A stretch of DNA of 64,000 nt from UBA10103 sp964437185 (GTDB taxonomy: Bacteria; Patescibacteriota; Minisyncoccia; Phycocordibacterales; UBA2100): the NCBI GenBank assembly GCA_964437185.1, contig CAYTFU010000004.1, positions 13,455 through 77,454 on the forward strand, in the 5' to 3' direction. The position numbers and the translations under genes were made by a program. A model generated the notes under the pieces. The model did not search any database and was not told the DNA's origin. It was given only the letters and a program-made list of their open reading frames with translations. Each line of letters begins with the position of its first letter. Position 1 is the first letter of the stretch. Of the stretch, positions 22,785 through 31,806 are shown piece after piece.

Positions 22785-25784
22785 CTACCGTAATCCTACG
22801 ACAACCGATCGCAACGTCCCATCCTCCAGCTGTGCATAAACCCGATACCATTTGCCCGTGACAAAGCCTTTCGTGCTCCAGTTGTAGATGTACTGCTGGC
22901 TCGTACTGTCCCACTTAAAGGTACTGCCGCTTGTGCCACTGATCGTGTAGACAGGCTCGTCAACAGCGGCACTCAAAGGCGAAATCTCCACAGGAGTAAC
23001 CCACATCGGCGCTGCGATGGATTGCATCGCTACACCCGATGAGTTTTTCAATTGAAATTTTACGGGGACTGTACTTCCCCCTTTGAATACACTGGGCGTT
23101 AGCGATGTATTTACCGTGGTGTCGTCGATAGGCTGGAGAAAGCCATCCCAACGATACGTTATGGCGAGTGTACCTAGAGCAAACTCGGTAAAAACATAAT
23201 CATCAGAAGCAAGTGTACCGATCGTACAAGTAATTGGGTACGTGCCGACAGGGCTCGCGCTCGTTGCGGTGGTTGTGCAACTTGCTTCGCCTGTGACGCT
23301 GTTTTGCACCGTATCATCACCGACAAATCCGTTCAGCGTGGCGGTGAGGGCTGGAATGTCGCTGCCAATGGTCGTAGTGGCGCTGTTGGCAATCACAGAA
23401 AGCGGACGTGGCGTGAGTACGATCTCGCCGATTCGTGGCTGGAGTGAAAGGTCAACTTCGGTATCTCCGTCGTAATCGATCATGAGGGGTGCGGACCCTC
23501 CCACGGTTCCATCTGGAAATTCCATCGATACTCTGCTTTCGGCAGTGCTGGGGATTCCAGCAAAAGTGGTTGTTGCCACAGTCACGCCGCCAAGAGATTC
23601 TTCGATATCGAGGGTAAATGAACCATCAGCCTCACCATCGAGCGCTAGCGTGGGGTGAATCGAGGCGGGGATGGATATATATTGCACTTCACCGTAGCGG
23701 CGATATATGGCTCCTGGGATCGTCGATACACTGGCGCTGATCTCATGCCCTTGGTTGTCGTGAGCGGAAAGTGAGAGTGGTGAATGGAGAGTGAAGTGGA
23801 GGCGGGATTCTGTCGCGCCCCTATCAGGAACTGAAAGGCTAATATATTCAGGAAGTGCCACCAAGTCATCCTTTAGCACCTCGTCGAGGACATAGCTCCT
23901 TAGAGACTCCACCTCCAAAACATCCGCGTGACCCGTTCGCAACTGTTCGGGAAGAGGGATAGTCAAGACCCGATTATATTCATCCAAATCCACCCAGGCC
24001 CTAAAAACGTTCGAAAATGTCGGACTAATCGCAAGCGCGCTCGACGCAATCACAGTACCATCACCCTCAACCACTTTCTCGGGAGAATACTGCAGTTGAG
24101 GCGCATATTCTTCGCACAAGCCGTTGCCCCTGATCGCGAGCCTGACACACGTAATTCCAGTGTAATAGCGAATGGAAGCCAGTGTCTCGTTGCCCCACCC
24201 CGCGATTTCGTAGACTTTCATCGAGGCGGGTGGCCTCCACACGTCGAGTTCGGCATGCGTGCTCTCTGCGTAAGAAAGAAGAGATGGCGAAAGCACAAGA
24301 GGATGCCAGGTGGTGCCAAAGGCGGGTTGTTCTCTGCCCTCGGCTCCTAAGAGGAAATCGTGCAGTTCGGATGATGAGTCGATTGATTCTCCGTAGGTGT
24401 CGACAAAATGCTGTGTGAGCGATCCCGGCGTAAAGGTGATTGGGGGTGTCTCCATCGTCCCTCCGGGGCCAGAGAAGTACGCAGCGGAAGGAAGGAGGTG
24501 GTATGCCATAGGCGATGTACTCGCGAAGGCGCGGGCAGTCGCCTCATTGAGGATGAAGGGAGCCCAAGCACCAGGGAGAGCTTGATCGAAGCCGTGAAGC
24601 GCTGCGCCAATAGCCATCGGCGTACCTGTCTGTGGTACTGCGACGAGGACAAGCGATTCGATTTTCTCAAGCAGCGGATCGTTGGTGTCGGCCAGTCGCT
24701 TAAGCAGCGCCTTTGCTACCAAACCGCCGTTTGAGTGCGTGACGATCATGACCTTGCCGTTTTTGGCGGAGGTCGCAAGTGCGCGGAGTTCTTGCAGAAT
24801 GTAGGGAGTGTTCGTGGCTCGGTGCAAACCAGAATAATAGACGCGTCCGTCGGGAAGTTTGTTGCCATAATCGAGGATATCGTCGAGCGAAAGACGCCAG
24901 TCGTAGGACACGACACGATAGTCGTTGATCAATTGATCTTCAGACTTCCAGCGTTCGAGGTCATCGAGAAAGGATTGATAAATGTTGGCCCCTGTCGGTA
25001 ATTCGTCGAGGACATCACCTTCCTTGGTGTAAATATCTTCTCGAATGCTCAGGCCATTAGGTTTCAGGTAAAGGTCTTCGACGTCACTATCCGCGTTTGG
25101 CTCCCACAATTGGTCTTCGCTACCGCTTTCGCGAGGCATATACAACCGACTCGACTCAATGCCAGGCAAGAACATCACATTGGAGTAGCAATTTGTGGTG
25201 CATACGGGAGTTGATGATGAGAGGCGTTCACCATGCACGATGTAATACATCTGAGTGGAGGTTCCATAGAGGATCACTCCTGATCCAGCAACACGAAAGA
25301 CGTCAATGTATGCGTGATCGAAGACGGCCGGAAGGGTGGTCGAGGCATGCGGCACAGCGGGGTAGTACGCATCGGGACTCCTGTAGTCGAAGCGATACGT
25401 TTTTGGGCCAGTGTTGGGTGGCGTTGCGACAAACCTCTGAGCACCAGAAAATCCCCAGGTGGTATTTGAGCAACGCGTCGTTTTGGCAGCGTCGAGCCAG
25501 CAGACCATTCTCATTCCTGCCATATCGTATATTTGCGCATTTCCTAGCGCCCCTTGGGCACGGAACTCGATTGAGTCTATGCGCACCGGACCCATGTCGT
25601 TGGGTATAGAGAGGCGCCAGTAGGCACCGGGGTCGCTGCTGGTTAAAAAAGTTGTAAACACCTGTGAACTATCCGTCTGCGAGAAAAGCACTTCGGCGTT
25701 CGCTATGAGAGGAGCGTAAAAGGCACACAATACGAACAGAATAAGAGAGGTGATTCGCAGGGAGATCAAGGATCTCTCGCACAT
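22785..25784 (-). CDS. Secreted alpha/beta-hydrolase (lipase/LCAT-like) with MBG and PxKF domains
   Basis: 999 aa. Signal peptide at residues 1-30 (LILFVLCAFYAPLIANA before EVLF). An N-terminal beta-rich domain is followed by an alpha/beta-hydrolase: LPGIESSRLYMPRES, then the nucleophile elbow VMIVTHSNGGLVAKALLKRL (H-S-x-G-G), then VAVPQTGTPMAIGAA, as in lecithin:cholesterol acyltransferase-like esterases. The C-terminal part has an MBG-type repeat (ITLTPRPLSVIANSAT-like region about 800-890) and a terminal PxKF domain (GGSTVPVKFQLKNSSG). Likely exported and acting on lipids or esters outside the cell. Leaderless: TGCTATACA ends 6 nt before the ATG. Confidence 0.8.
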   Translation of the reverse strand: MCERSLISLRITSLILFVLCAFYAPLIANAEVLFSQTDSSQVFTTFLTSSDPGAYWRLSIPNDMGPVRIDSIEFRAQGALGNAQIYDMAGMRMVCWLDAAKTTRCSNTTWGFSGAQRFVATPPNTGPKTYRFDYRSPDAYYPAVPHASTTLPAVFDHAYIDVFRVAGSGVILYGTSTQMYYIVHGERLSSSTPVCTTNCYSNVMFLPGIESSRLYMPRESGSEDQLWEPNADSDVEDLYLKPNGLSIREDIYTKEGDVLDELPTGANIYQSFLDDLERWKSEDQLINDYRVVSYDWRLSLDDILDYGNKLPDGRVYYSGLHRATNTPYILQELRALATSAKNGKVMIVTHSNGGLVAKALLKRLADTNDPLLEKIESLVLVAVPQTGTPMAIGAALHGFDQALPGAWAPFILNEATARAFASTSPMAYHLLPSAAYFSGPGGTMETPPITFTPGSLTQHFVDTYGESIDSSSELHDFLLGAEGREQPAFGTTWHPLVLSPSLLSYAESTHAELDVWRPPASMKVYEIAGWGNETLASIRYYTGITCVRLAIRGNGLCEEYAPQLQYSPEKVVEGDGTVIASSALAISPTFSNVFRAWVDLDEYNRVLTIPLPEQLRTGHADVLEVESLRSYVLDEVLKDDLVALPEYISLSVPDRGATESRLHFTLHSPLSLSAHDNQGHEISASVSTIPGAIYRRYGEVQYISIPASIHPTLALDGEADGSFTLDIEESLGGVTVATTTFAGIPSTAESRVSMEFPDGTVGGSAPLMIDYDGDTEVDLSLQPRIGEIVLTPRPLSVIANSATTTIGSDIPALTATLNGFVGDDTVQNSVTGEASCTTTATSASPVGTYPITCTIGTLASDDYVFTEFALGTLAITYRWDGFLQPIDDTTVNTSLTPSVFKGGSTVPVKFQLKNSSGVAMQSIAAPMWVTPVEISPLSAAVDEPVYTISGTSGSTFKWDSTSQQYIYNWSTKGFVTGKWYRVYAQLEDGTLRSVVVGLR

Positions 25785-25790
25785 GAGGGA

Positions 25791-25799
25791 TGTATAGCA
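25791..25799 (-). promoter_or_regulatory. Extended -10, leaderless start of the lipase-like gene
   Basis: Minus-strand TGCTATACA followed by TCCCTC and ATG (25784). Confidence 0.55.
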
Positions 25800-25877
25800 C
25801 GGGAGCGTGGTTGGACATGCCATGTTGGGTGGATCTGGGGATAGTGGTAAATCCAAAGCGGGAGGTGTCGATGGATT

Positions 25878-26471
25878 TTAGAAGTCTGTAAGTACACGGG
25901 AACAAAACGTGGCGCGGTGGAGCGCGCACAGCCCTCGTTCTCGAATAGAAGTTCGGTGGGCGAGAGTGCCGTACCCTTTGTGAACCTCAAAACCATATCC
26001 AGGATATTTTTCAGAAATTTTCATCATCATCCGATCCCTGGTCACCTTAGCCATTACAGAAGCAAGAGAAATCGCGGGCTCGGAGGCGTCGCCACGGATG
26101 ATGGTCTCTTGGATCTCATATACCTCAGGAGCGCGAAGCCCCCCGTCGAGGAGAACTCGACAGCGATTCGGGTCAGCCTCAATTTTCGCGAGGGCTTCCG
26201 CGAGCGCGCGCCGAATTGCGGGCACTATTCCATACGAATCTATGTAAGCCGAGGATGACGTAGCCACCGCAAATCGCAAACGCCCCGACTTAGTCAATTC
26301 GCTCGCTTGCTCAAAAATCGCCTCGCGCTTCTTTCCCGAAAGTTTTTTTGAATCACGCACGCCCTCCATCGCGCTCCAATCAAAATCGAGCGGCACCAAG
26401 ACCGCGCCAACCGCAACCGGCCCTGCAAGCGGCCCACGCCCCACCTCATCGATTCCGACGATATACCTCAT
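25878..26471 (-). CDS. rnhB: Ribonuclease HII
   Basis: 197 aa. Removes ribonucleotides from DNA and RNA-DNA hybrids. The conserved start YIVGIDEVGRGPLAGPVAVG carries the catalytic Asp-Glu pair; DSKKLSGKKRE and LLDGGLRAPEV (third Asp) follow, then ASVMAKVTRDRMM with the catalytic Asp. ATG 26471 is required by this motif, although the frame stays open far upstream. Minus-strand TGCTACAAT ends 6 nt before the ATG (hexamer 26478-26483), and the promoter is back to back with that of dnaE. Confidence 0.96.
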   Translation of the reverse strand: MRYIVGIDEVGRGPLAGPVAVGAVLVPLDFDWSAMEGVRDSKKLSGKKREAIFEQASELTKSGRLRFAVATSSSAYIDSYGIVPAIRRALAEALAKIEADPNRCRVLLDGGLRAPEVYEIQETIIRGDASEPAISLASVMAKVTRDRMMMKISEKYPGYGFEVHKGYGTLAHRTSIRERGLCALHRATFCSRVLTDF

Positions 26472-26519
26472 GCTCCTATTGTAGCAATCTGAGAAAGCCG
26501 AGTTTGGTATACTCGACGC
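26472..26519. promoter_or_regulatory. Divergent promoters of rnhB and dnaE
   Basis: 48-nt intergenic region holding two extended -10 boxes, TGCTACAAT (minus, for rnhB) and TGGTATACT (plus, hexamer 26508-26513, for dnaE). Each ends exactly 6 nt before its ATG, so both mRNAs should be leaderless. Confidence 0.65.
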
Positions 26520-29500
26520 ATGTCCAGGACGAATTTCGTCAACTTGCACACTCATTCTCACTACTCCTTGTTGGAGGCGATACCAAAGATTCCCGAGCTC
26601 GTGGCCGCGGCAAAGTCCGACGGCCAAAACATGCTTGCCCTCACCGACAACGGCAACATGTACGGTGCGATCGAGTTTTACAAAGAGTGTAAAGATGCAG
26701 GAATAAAGCCGATTATTGGAGTTGATTTTTTTGTCGCGCCGCGCACGCGCCGCGACAAAGAACACCGCATCGACGACCACACCTCGCGCCTTGTCCTCCT
26801 TGCAAAAAACGAAACCGGGTATCGCAACCTTATGCAGCTCGTGTCCAAATCTCACCTCGAAGGTTTCTACTACCGACCGCGGATTGATCTTGAACTCATG
26901 GCGGCACATCGAGATGGCCTCATCGCGATACTACCCTCACTTGCTGGGCCACACATTCAGCCGATCCGCGACTCTTCCGTTGATAGGGCGCGAGAAATCG
27001 TCGGCTCTTTCAAACACATATTTCCGGACGATATATTTTTTGAGATTACGCATCACCCCGAGGTCGACGGCCATGAAAGTGCCATGAAAATGCTGGTCTC
27101 ACTCTCAGCAGAGATGGACATCCCCCTCGTTGCGGCACAAGATACCTACTATCTTAAGAAAGACGATGCGCTCGCGCGCGAACTCGTCGACAATATCCGC
27201 ACCGCGCGAGTACTCAATCGCGACTTTGAGCAGGCAGCACAAGATCTATCTTTTATGACTCAGGATCGCGCGCACGAGCTCTTCGTCGACATTCCCCACG
27301 CACTCGAGAATAGCGCCGCAATCGCGGAATCATGCACCGTCGAACTCGCTCTCGGCACATGGGTATTTCCCGCCTTTCCGATACGGGAGGGAAGCTCGGC
27401 ACATGAGGAACTCCGATCATTGGCTGAAAAAGGGTTTGAGACGCGCGCCGTGCCAGCGACCGAAGAAAATAAGCAACGCGTGGATTACGAACTTTCGATC
27501 ATCGGAAAAAAAGGATATTCGCCGTATTTTCTCGTCGTCGCAGATCTTTTGCGGCACGCGCGCGAAGAAAGAATCCTCACCAATACCCGAGGCTCGGCTG
27601 CAGGATCGCTCGTCTCATACCTGTGCGGCATCACGACCGTTAATCCTCTTGAATATCAACTCCCCTTCGAGCGTTTCCTCAATCCCGAACGCCCGAGTCC
27701 GCCGGACATCGACATGGACCTCGCCGACAACCAGCGCGACAAGCTGATTGCGTACGTTCGAGAAAAATACGGCTCGGACAAAGTGGCGCAGATCGGGACA
27801 TTTGGCACCATGATGGCGCGTGCGGCGGTGCGCGACGCCTCGCGGGCACTCGGACATCCCTACGGTCTCGGCGATACGATTGCCAAGCTCATTCCGTTTG
27901 GTAAACAGGGATTTCCCGTCACGATCGCTGGCGCGCTCGAAGAAACGCCAGAGCTCGCAGAAATTTACAAAAAAGATCCCGACGCCCGCGAAGTGCTTGA
28001 TCTCGCACAAAAAATAGAAGGGAACGCGCGCCACGTCGGGGTGCACGCTGCTGGCGTCGTCATCGCGCCGACTCCTGTCACCGACTTCTCGCCCATCCAG
28101 ATCGACCCCAAGGGCAATCACATAATCACGCAGTACGACATGTACGCGATCGAGGAGGCTGGCCTTCTCAAGTTCGACTTCCTCGGCCTCACCAACCTCT
28201 CAGTGCTCGCCGACTCGGTGGCGCGCGTCGAAGCGCGTCACGGCATTTCCGTCGATCTCGACACGCTACCGCTCGATGACACCAAAACGTTTGAAATGCT
28301 CTCTCGTGGCGAAACGCTCGGTGTCTTTCAACTTGCAGGCGGCGGAATGACTTCCTATCTCGTCGATCTGAAGCCCACCTCGATTCACGACATCAACGCA
28401 ATGGTAGCACTCTACCGCCCTGGTCCTATGAATTTCATCCCTGCCTACATTGAGCGCAAAAAAAATCCGTCGCTCGTAAAATATCTCGACCCGCGAATGG
28501 AAGAAATTCTCAAAAAATCATACGGCGTCATCACCTATCAAGACGACGTATTGGAAATCGCGATTAAAATCGCGAGCTACTCCTGGCTCGAGGCCGACAA
28601 ATTCCGCAAAGCGATGGGCAAGAAGATTCCCGCCGAGATGAAAGCGCAGAAAGAAAAATTTACAAAAGGGTGTGTCGCGGGCGGAATGAAAAAGGTTGCA
28701 GTACAAATGCTTTGGGAACAGATCGAAACCTTTGCCGCGTACGGCTTCAACAAAGCGCACGCGGCGAGCTACGGCAATCTCGCCTACAAGACCGCCTACA
28801 TGAAGGCGAATTTCCCCGTCGACTACATGGCTGCGGTACTCACCGCAGATGCGGGCGATGTCGAGCGGATCGCGGAGGTGGTCGGCGAATGTACCCGAAT
28901 GGGAATCAAAATTTTACCACCTTCGGTCCAGAGCAGCGAAGGCAACTTCACAGTAATAGACGACACGTCGATTCGATTCGGCCTCTACTCCATCAAAAAC
29001 TTCGGCACGGGAGTCGGCGATTCGATCATCGCCGCGCGGGAAAAATGTGGACCTTTCGCCGACATAGCCGATTTCCTCGTTCGCGTATCCGACCCTCAGT
29101 CTCGGCAAGGAGCGGGCAACAACCTCAACAAAAAATCCCTAGAGTCTCTCATCCAAGCGGGCGCACTCGATGAATTTGGCGAACGCGGCAACTTGATGGC
29201 CCATGTCGAAATGTTGCTCGAATACCACCGCGAGCACCTCAAAACGTCGGGCAACCAAACATCGCTCTTCGGCGGCGCAATCGCGCGCGCACCGCTTCGC
29301 CTTCCAGCATCCCCACCCACCTCACTCGACCAGCGACTTGTGTGGGAAAAGGAGCTCCTCGGCCTCTACGTTTCCGGCCATCCGCTCGATAAACACAAGT
29401 CGAAATTTAGCGACAGAAAAAAAACAATCGCGTACGCAAAAGAAAACCTTCTTGGGGCGGAAACGGTGATCGCGGGGTACGTCGAAAGCGTTCGAGTCAA

Positions 29501-29699
29501 CATCACCAAAAAGGGTGAACGCATGGCGTTTCTCAAACTCACCGATTTCTCAGGCTCAATCGAGCTCGTGGCGTTTCCCCGCACGTACAAGGAAAACGAA
29601 GCGCTCCTCGTCCCCGCCGCCTGCATTGCGGTAAAAGGGCGCATATCTGAGCGCAACGGCGAATCTTCTTTTGTTGTCGAGCGCGTCAAGGTACTTTGA
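26520..29699 (+). CDS. dnaE: DNA polymerase III subunit alpha
   Basis: 1059 aa. Replicative polymerase. The N-terminal PHP domain starts FVNLHTHSHYSLLEA, with NMLALTDNGNMYGAIEFY (residues 2-60). The palm contains the catalytic PDIDMDLADNQRD (about 395-407) and VALYRPGPMNFIPAYI; the finger region includes YQDDVLEIA and ADKFRKAMGKK. The helix-hairpin-helix and OB-fold (IAGYVESVRVNITKKGERMA, about 985-1005) complete the protein. Length is slightly below E. coli DnaE (1160). ATG 26520 sits at the predicted start site. Confidence 0.98.
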   Translation: MSRTNFVNLHTHSHYSLLEAIPKIPELVAAAKSDGQNMLALTDNGNMYGAIEFYKECKDAGIKPIIGVDFFVAPRTRRDKEHRIDDHTSRLVLLAKNETGYRNLMQLVSKSHLEGFYYRPRIDLELMAAHRDGLIAILPSLAGPHIQPIRDSSVDRAREIVGSFKHIFPDDIFFEITHHPEVDGHESAMKMLVSLSAEMDIPLVAAQDTYYLKKDDALARELVDNIRTARVLNRDFEQAAQDLSFMTQDRAHELFVDIPHALENSAAIAESCTVELALGTWVFPAFPIREGSSAHEELRSLAEKGFETRAVPATEENKQRVDYELSIIGKKGYSPYFLVVADLLRHAREERILTNTRGSAAGSLVSYLCGITTVNPLEYQLPFERFLNPERPSPPDIDMDLADNQRDKLIAYVREKYGSDKVAQIGTFGTMMARAAVRDASRALGHPYGLGDTIAKLIPFGKQGFPVTIAGALEETPELAEIYKKDPDAREVLDLAQKIEGNARHVGVHAAGVVIAPTPVTDFSPIQIDPKGNHIITQYDMYAIEEAGLLKFDFLGLTNLSVLADSVARVEARHGISVDLDTLPLDDTKTFEMLSRGETLGVFQLAGGGMTSYLVDLKPTSIHDINAMVALYRPGPMNFIPAYIERKKNPSLVKYLDPRMEEILKKSYGVITYQDDVLEIAIKIASYSWLEADKFRKAMGKKIPAEMKAQKEKFTKGCVAGGMKKVAVQMLWEQIETFAAYGFNKAHAASYGNLAYKTAYMKANFPVDYMAAVLTADAGDVERIAEVVGECTRMGIKILPPSVQSSEGNFTVIDDTSIRFGLYSIKNFGTGVGDSIIAAREKCGPFADIADFLVRVSDPQSRQGAGNNLNKKSLESLIQAGALDEFGERGNLMAHVEMLLEYHREHLKTSGNQTSLFGGAIARAPLRLPASPPTSLDQRLVWEKELLGLYVSGHPLDKHKSKFSDRKKTIAYAKENLLGAETVIAGYVESVRVNITKKGERMAFLKLTDFSGSIELVAFPRTYKENEALLVPAACIAVKGRISERNGESSFVVERVKVL

Positions 29700-29730
29700 C
29701 GCTTTGAATTTGGCCGCGTGCGCGGTATTC

Positions 29731-29736
29731 TATATT
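29731..29736 (+). promoter_or_regulatory. -10 box of thrS
   Basis: TATATT ending 5 nt before ATG 29742; leaderless or nearly so. Confidence 0.5.
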
Positions 29737-29741
29737 TCACT

Positions 29742-30986
29742 ATGGCCGATTCAGAAACAAATGATCTAAAGGAGCGAGATCACAAAAAGCTTGGCCGCGA
29801 GCTCGATCTCTTCACATTCTCCGACACCGTGGGCAAGGGTCTCCCCCTTTGGACTCCCAGAGGCGCTACGATACGGCGCGAACTAGAACGCTTCATAGTC
29901 GACGAAGAAATACGGCGCGGATACCAGCATGTCCTGACGCCTGACCTTGCGAAACTGGAGCTCTACGAAAAATCGGGACACTACCCTCACTACAAAGATT
30001 CGATGTATGCGCCGATTGAAGATGAGGACGAGAAGTTCATGCTCCGTCCGATGACCTGCCCGCACCACTTCGAACTCTACCTGCGCGAACCCCATAGCTA
30101 CCGTGAACTTCCTATCCGATACGCGGAATTGGCGAAACTCTATCGCTACGAACAGTCGGGCGAACTGATGGGGTTGCAGCGCGTGCGTTCGTTTTGCCTT
30201 TCTGACGCGCATATCATTTGCGCCTCTGAAGAACAGGCCATCGAAGAAATACACAAAGCGCTTGATTTGATTGAATACGCAAACGGCGTTCTTGGATTGA
30301 AAATGGGTGTTGATTATTCTTACCGTCTATCTCTTGGCGACCGCGCAAATAAAGAAAAGTATTTCAGGGACGATGCGGGGTGGGAAAAGGCGGAGACGCT
30401 TTTGCGCGAAGCAATGAAAAAACGAGGTGTCGCGTTCAGTGAAGCAAAAGATGAGGCGGCATTCTACGGACCCAAGATAGATATCCAGATGCAGAATGTG
30501 AACGGCAAGGAAGACACTGCGTTTACCGTGCAGTACGATTTGAGCTCGCCTACTAAATTCAATCTTACCTACATCGGCGAGGACGGTAAGGAGCACCGCA
30601 CCTTTGTCGTTCACCGTTCGTCCATTGGCTCCATTGAACGCACCATCGCATTCCTAATAGAAAAATATGCAGGTGCGTTCCCCCTCTGGCTTGCGCCAGC
30701 TCAGGTCAAGATTCTTCCTGTCTCGGATCGACACACTGAATACGCGAAGAAAGTGCACGAGCAATTCCTTGCGGCATCCATTCGCTCAGAAATTGACGAC
30801 GGCGATGCGCTTGGTAAACGAATCCGCAACACCAAACTCCAAAAAGTCCCTTACTTCATCGTAGTTGGAGACGAGGAGGTGTCAGCGCAAACCGGAACGC
30901 TCGAGTCGAGGACAGGAAAAATCGGCGCTCTTCCCGTCGCGGAAATCGTTTCTAGACTCCAGGAAGAAATCCGCACCCGCGCTTAG
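29742..30986 (+). CDS. thrS: Threonyl-tRNA synthetase, minimal form lacking TGS and editing domains
   Basis: 414 aa against 600-650 for canonical bacterial ThrRS. The class II catalytic core begins near residue 10 (KKLGRELDLFTFSDTVGKGL): motif 1 region RRELERFIVDEEIRRGYQHV, the zinc-site region MTCPHHFELY, motif 2 around RYEQSGELMGLQRVRSFCLS and motif 3 HRSSIGSIERTIAFLIE; the C-terminal anticodon-binding domain is APAQVKILPVSDRHTEYAKK onward. The N-terminal TGS domain and the N2 editing domain (HxxxH) are absent, so it should not hydrolyse Ser-tRNA(Thr) in cis. No frameshift or upstream remnant is seen. Confidence 0.93.
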   Translation: MADSETNDLKERDHKKLGRELDLFTFSDTVGKGLPLWTPRGATIRRELERFIVDEEIRRGYQHVLTPDLAKLELYEKSGHYPHYKDSMYAPIEDEDEKFMLRPMTCPHHFELYLREPHSYRELPIRYAELAKLYRYEQSGELMGLQRVRSFCLSDAHIICASEEQAIEEIHKALDLIEYANGVLGLKMGVDYSYRLSLGDRANKEKYFRDDAGWEKAETLLREAMKKRGVAFSEAKDEAAFYGPKIDIQMQNVNGKEDTAFTVQYDLSSPTKFNLTYIGEDGKEHRTFVVHRSSIGSIERTIAFLIEKYAGAFPLWLAPAQVKILPVSDRHTEYAKKVHEQFLAASIRSEIDDGDALGKRIRNTKLQKVPYFIVVGDEEVSAQTGTLESRTGKIGALPVAEIVSRLQEEIRTRA

Positions 30987-31048
30987 CATCCCTTTCTCTC
31001 CTCAACACGAACAAATTTCCATCCTCTTCTTGACCCATCCATCCGCAC

Positions 31049-31084
31049 TGTACCGATTTGTGCCGACCGGCACAAATCGGTACA
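31049..31084. promoter_or_regulatory. Perfect 34-36 bp palindrome between thrS and the PaaX-like gene
   Basis: 17-bp arms TGTACCGATTTGTGCCG / CGGCACAAATCGGTACA with a 2-nt centre. No T tract on either side, so it is not a classical terminator. The same dyad, degenerate but with the same spacing, overlaps the promoter of the adjacent regulator (31675-31708), suggesting a protein-binding site. Confidence 0.65.
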
Positions 31085-31095
31085 TCACGCAAGTA

Positions 31096-31674
31096 CTAGG
31101 AGCGTCGTTTGGAAAGCTGAAAATGGTCGCGCAATGGTGCATCGTTCTCAATAGAATCTACGATCATATACAGAGCCTCTCTTCCCAATTCAACATCGAC
31201 CTTGATAAGCGTTAGTAAATCCTCGCACTCGTGCGGGTACACCCACACACTATTCTGGAGACGGTAGAAGCCCAAAGACACGAGCGCTGACCGCAACTTT
31301 GGCCGAAGCCCCTTCCGCTTTTCAGGAATATCAAAAACGACAACTCTCCACTTTCCATCCCACTTCCTACTCTGCCCATGATGTTGATATTTGAGTGTCA
31401 TGAGGTGCAGTGCCCGCTCTCCTTTCGCGGTAAGTTTTAGTCGCGCGCCGTCCCGTCTCAGATGTCCGGATCGGACAAGGCGATCACGAGTTCTCACTAC
31501 AACATCCTTCTGTCGAGGAGATGCGATGATGCCGAGCTTCGCCATCGCCTGGAGTGTGTTGGGCGCCACGGTGGCGATGCCTAAAATACCAACAACTTTA
31601 ACGGTCTCAAGTATTATTTTTACAAGTTCATTCTTGCGCATCCTCCTTCGCATCCCCTGTTCAAGCACTCCCAT
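31096..31674 (-). CDS. PaaX-family transcriptional regulator (Cas2-like ferredoxin fold domain)
   Basis: 192 aa. Residues about 15-95 form a winged-helix DNA-binding region (ILGIATVAPNTLQAMAKLGI, VVRTRDRLVRSGHLRRDGAR). Residues 105-170 are the PaaX central domain (KWRVVVFDIPEKRKGLRPKL, GFYRLQNSVWVYPHECEDLL), which structurally resembles Cas2 and is often annotated as such; no cas genes or CRISPR array occur in this window. Probably a repressor. Minus-strand TATAAT (31681-31686) ends 6 nt before the ATG, and a palindrome covers that -10, consistent with autoregulation. Convergent with thrS. Confidence 0.8.
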   Translation of the reverse strand: MGVLEQGMRRRMRKNELVKIILETVKVVGILGIATVAPNTLQAMAKLGIIASPRQKDVVVRTRDRLVRSGHLRRDGARLKLTAKGERALHLMTLKYQHHGQSRKWDGKWRVVVFDIPEKRKGLRPKLRSALVSLGFYRLQNSVWVYPHECEDLLTLIKVDVELGREALYMIVDSIENDAPLRDHFQLSKRRS

Positions 31675-31708
31675 GTACCGATTATAGCCGATCGGTCACA
31701 ATAAGTAC
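31675..31708 (-). promoter_or_regulatory. PaaX-like gene promoter overlapped by an imperfect palindrome
   Basis: The half-site GTACCGATTATAGCCGA and its partner (reverse complement GTACTTATTGTGACCGA) match each other at about 12 of 17 positions and match the arms of the 31049-31084 palindrome. The central CCGATCGG is perfect. The -10 TATAAT lies inside the left half. Confidence 0.6.
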
Positions 31709-31716
31709 GTAGAAAC

Positions 31717-31750
31717 AAAAACTTCCCCGTTCGGGGAAGTTTTTGTTTTC
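31717..31750 (-). terminator. Terminator of the repeat-protein gene
   Basis: Stem AAAACTTCCCC/GGGGAAGTTTT with T-rich flanks on both strands (TTTTTGTTT). It lies 3' of the surface-repeat gene on the minus strand. Confidence 0.75.
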
Positions 31751-31806
31751 ACTTTGTTTATCCTGCGAAGCTTTCGCGAAGCAGGAGAGCTCGCACCCGT
31801 CCAAAT

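Noticed and set aside
31049..31084. Rho-independent terminator between thrS and the PaaX-like gene
   Set aside because: There is no T tract on either strand, and the same dyad recurs over a promoter; a binding site explains it better, although a structural 3' end is not excluded.
31096..31674. Cas2 / CRISPR system
   Set aside because: The Cas2-like part is the central domain of a PaaX-type regulator with a winged helix; no repeat-spacer array or other cas genes occur in the window.
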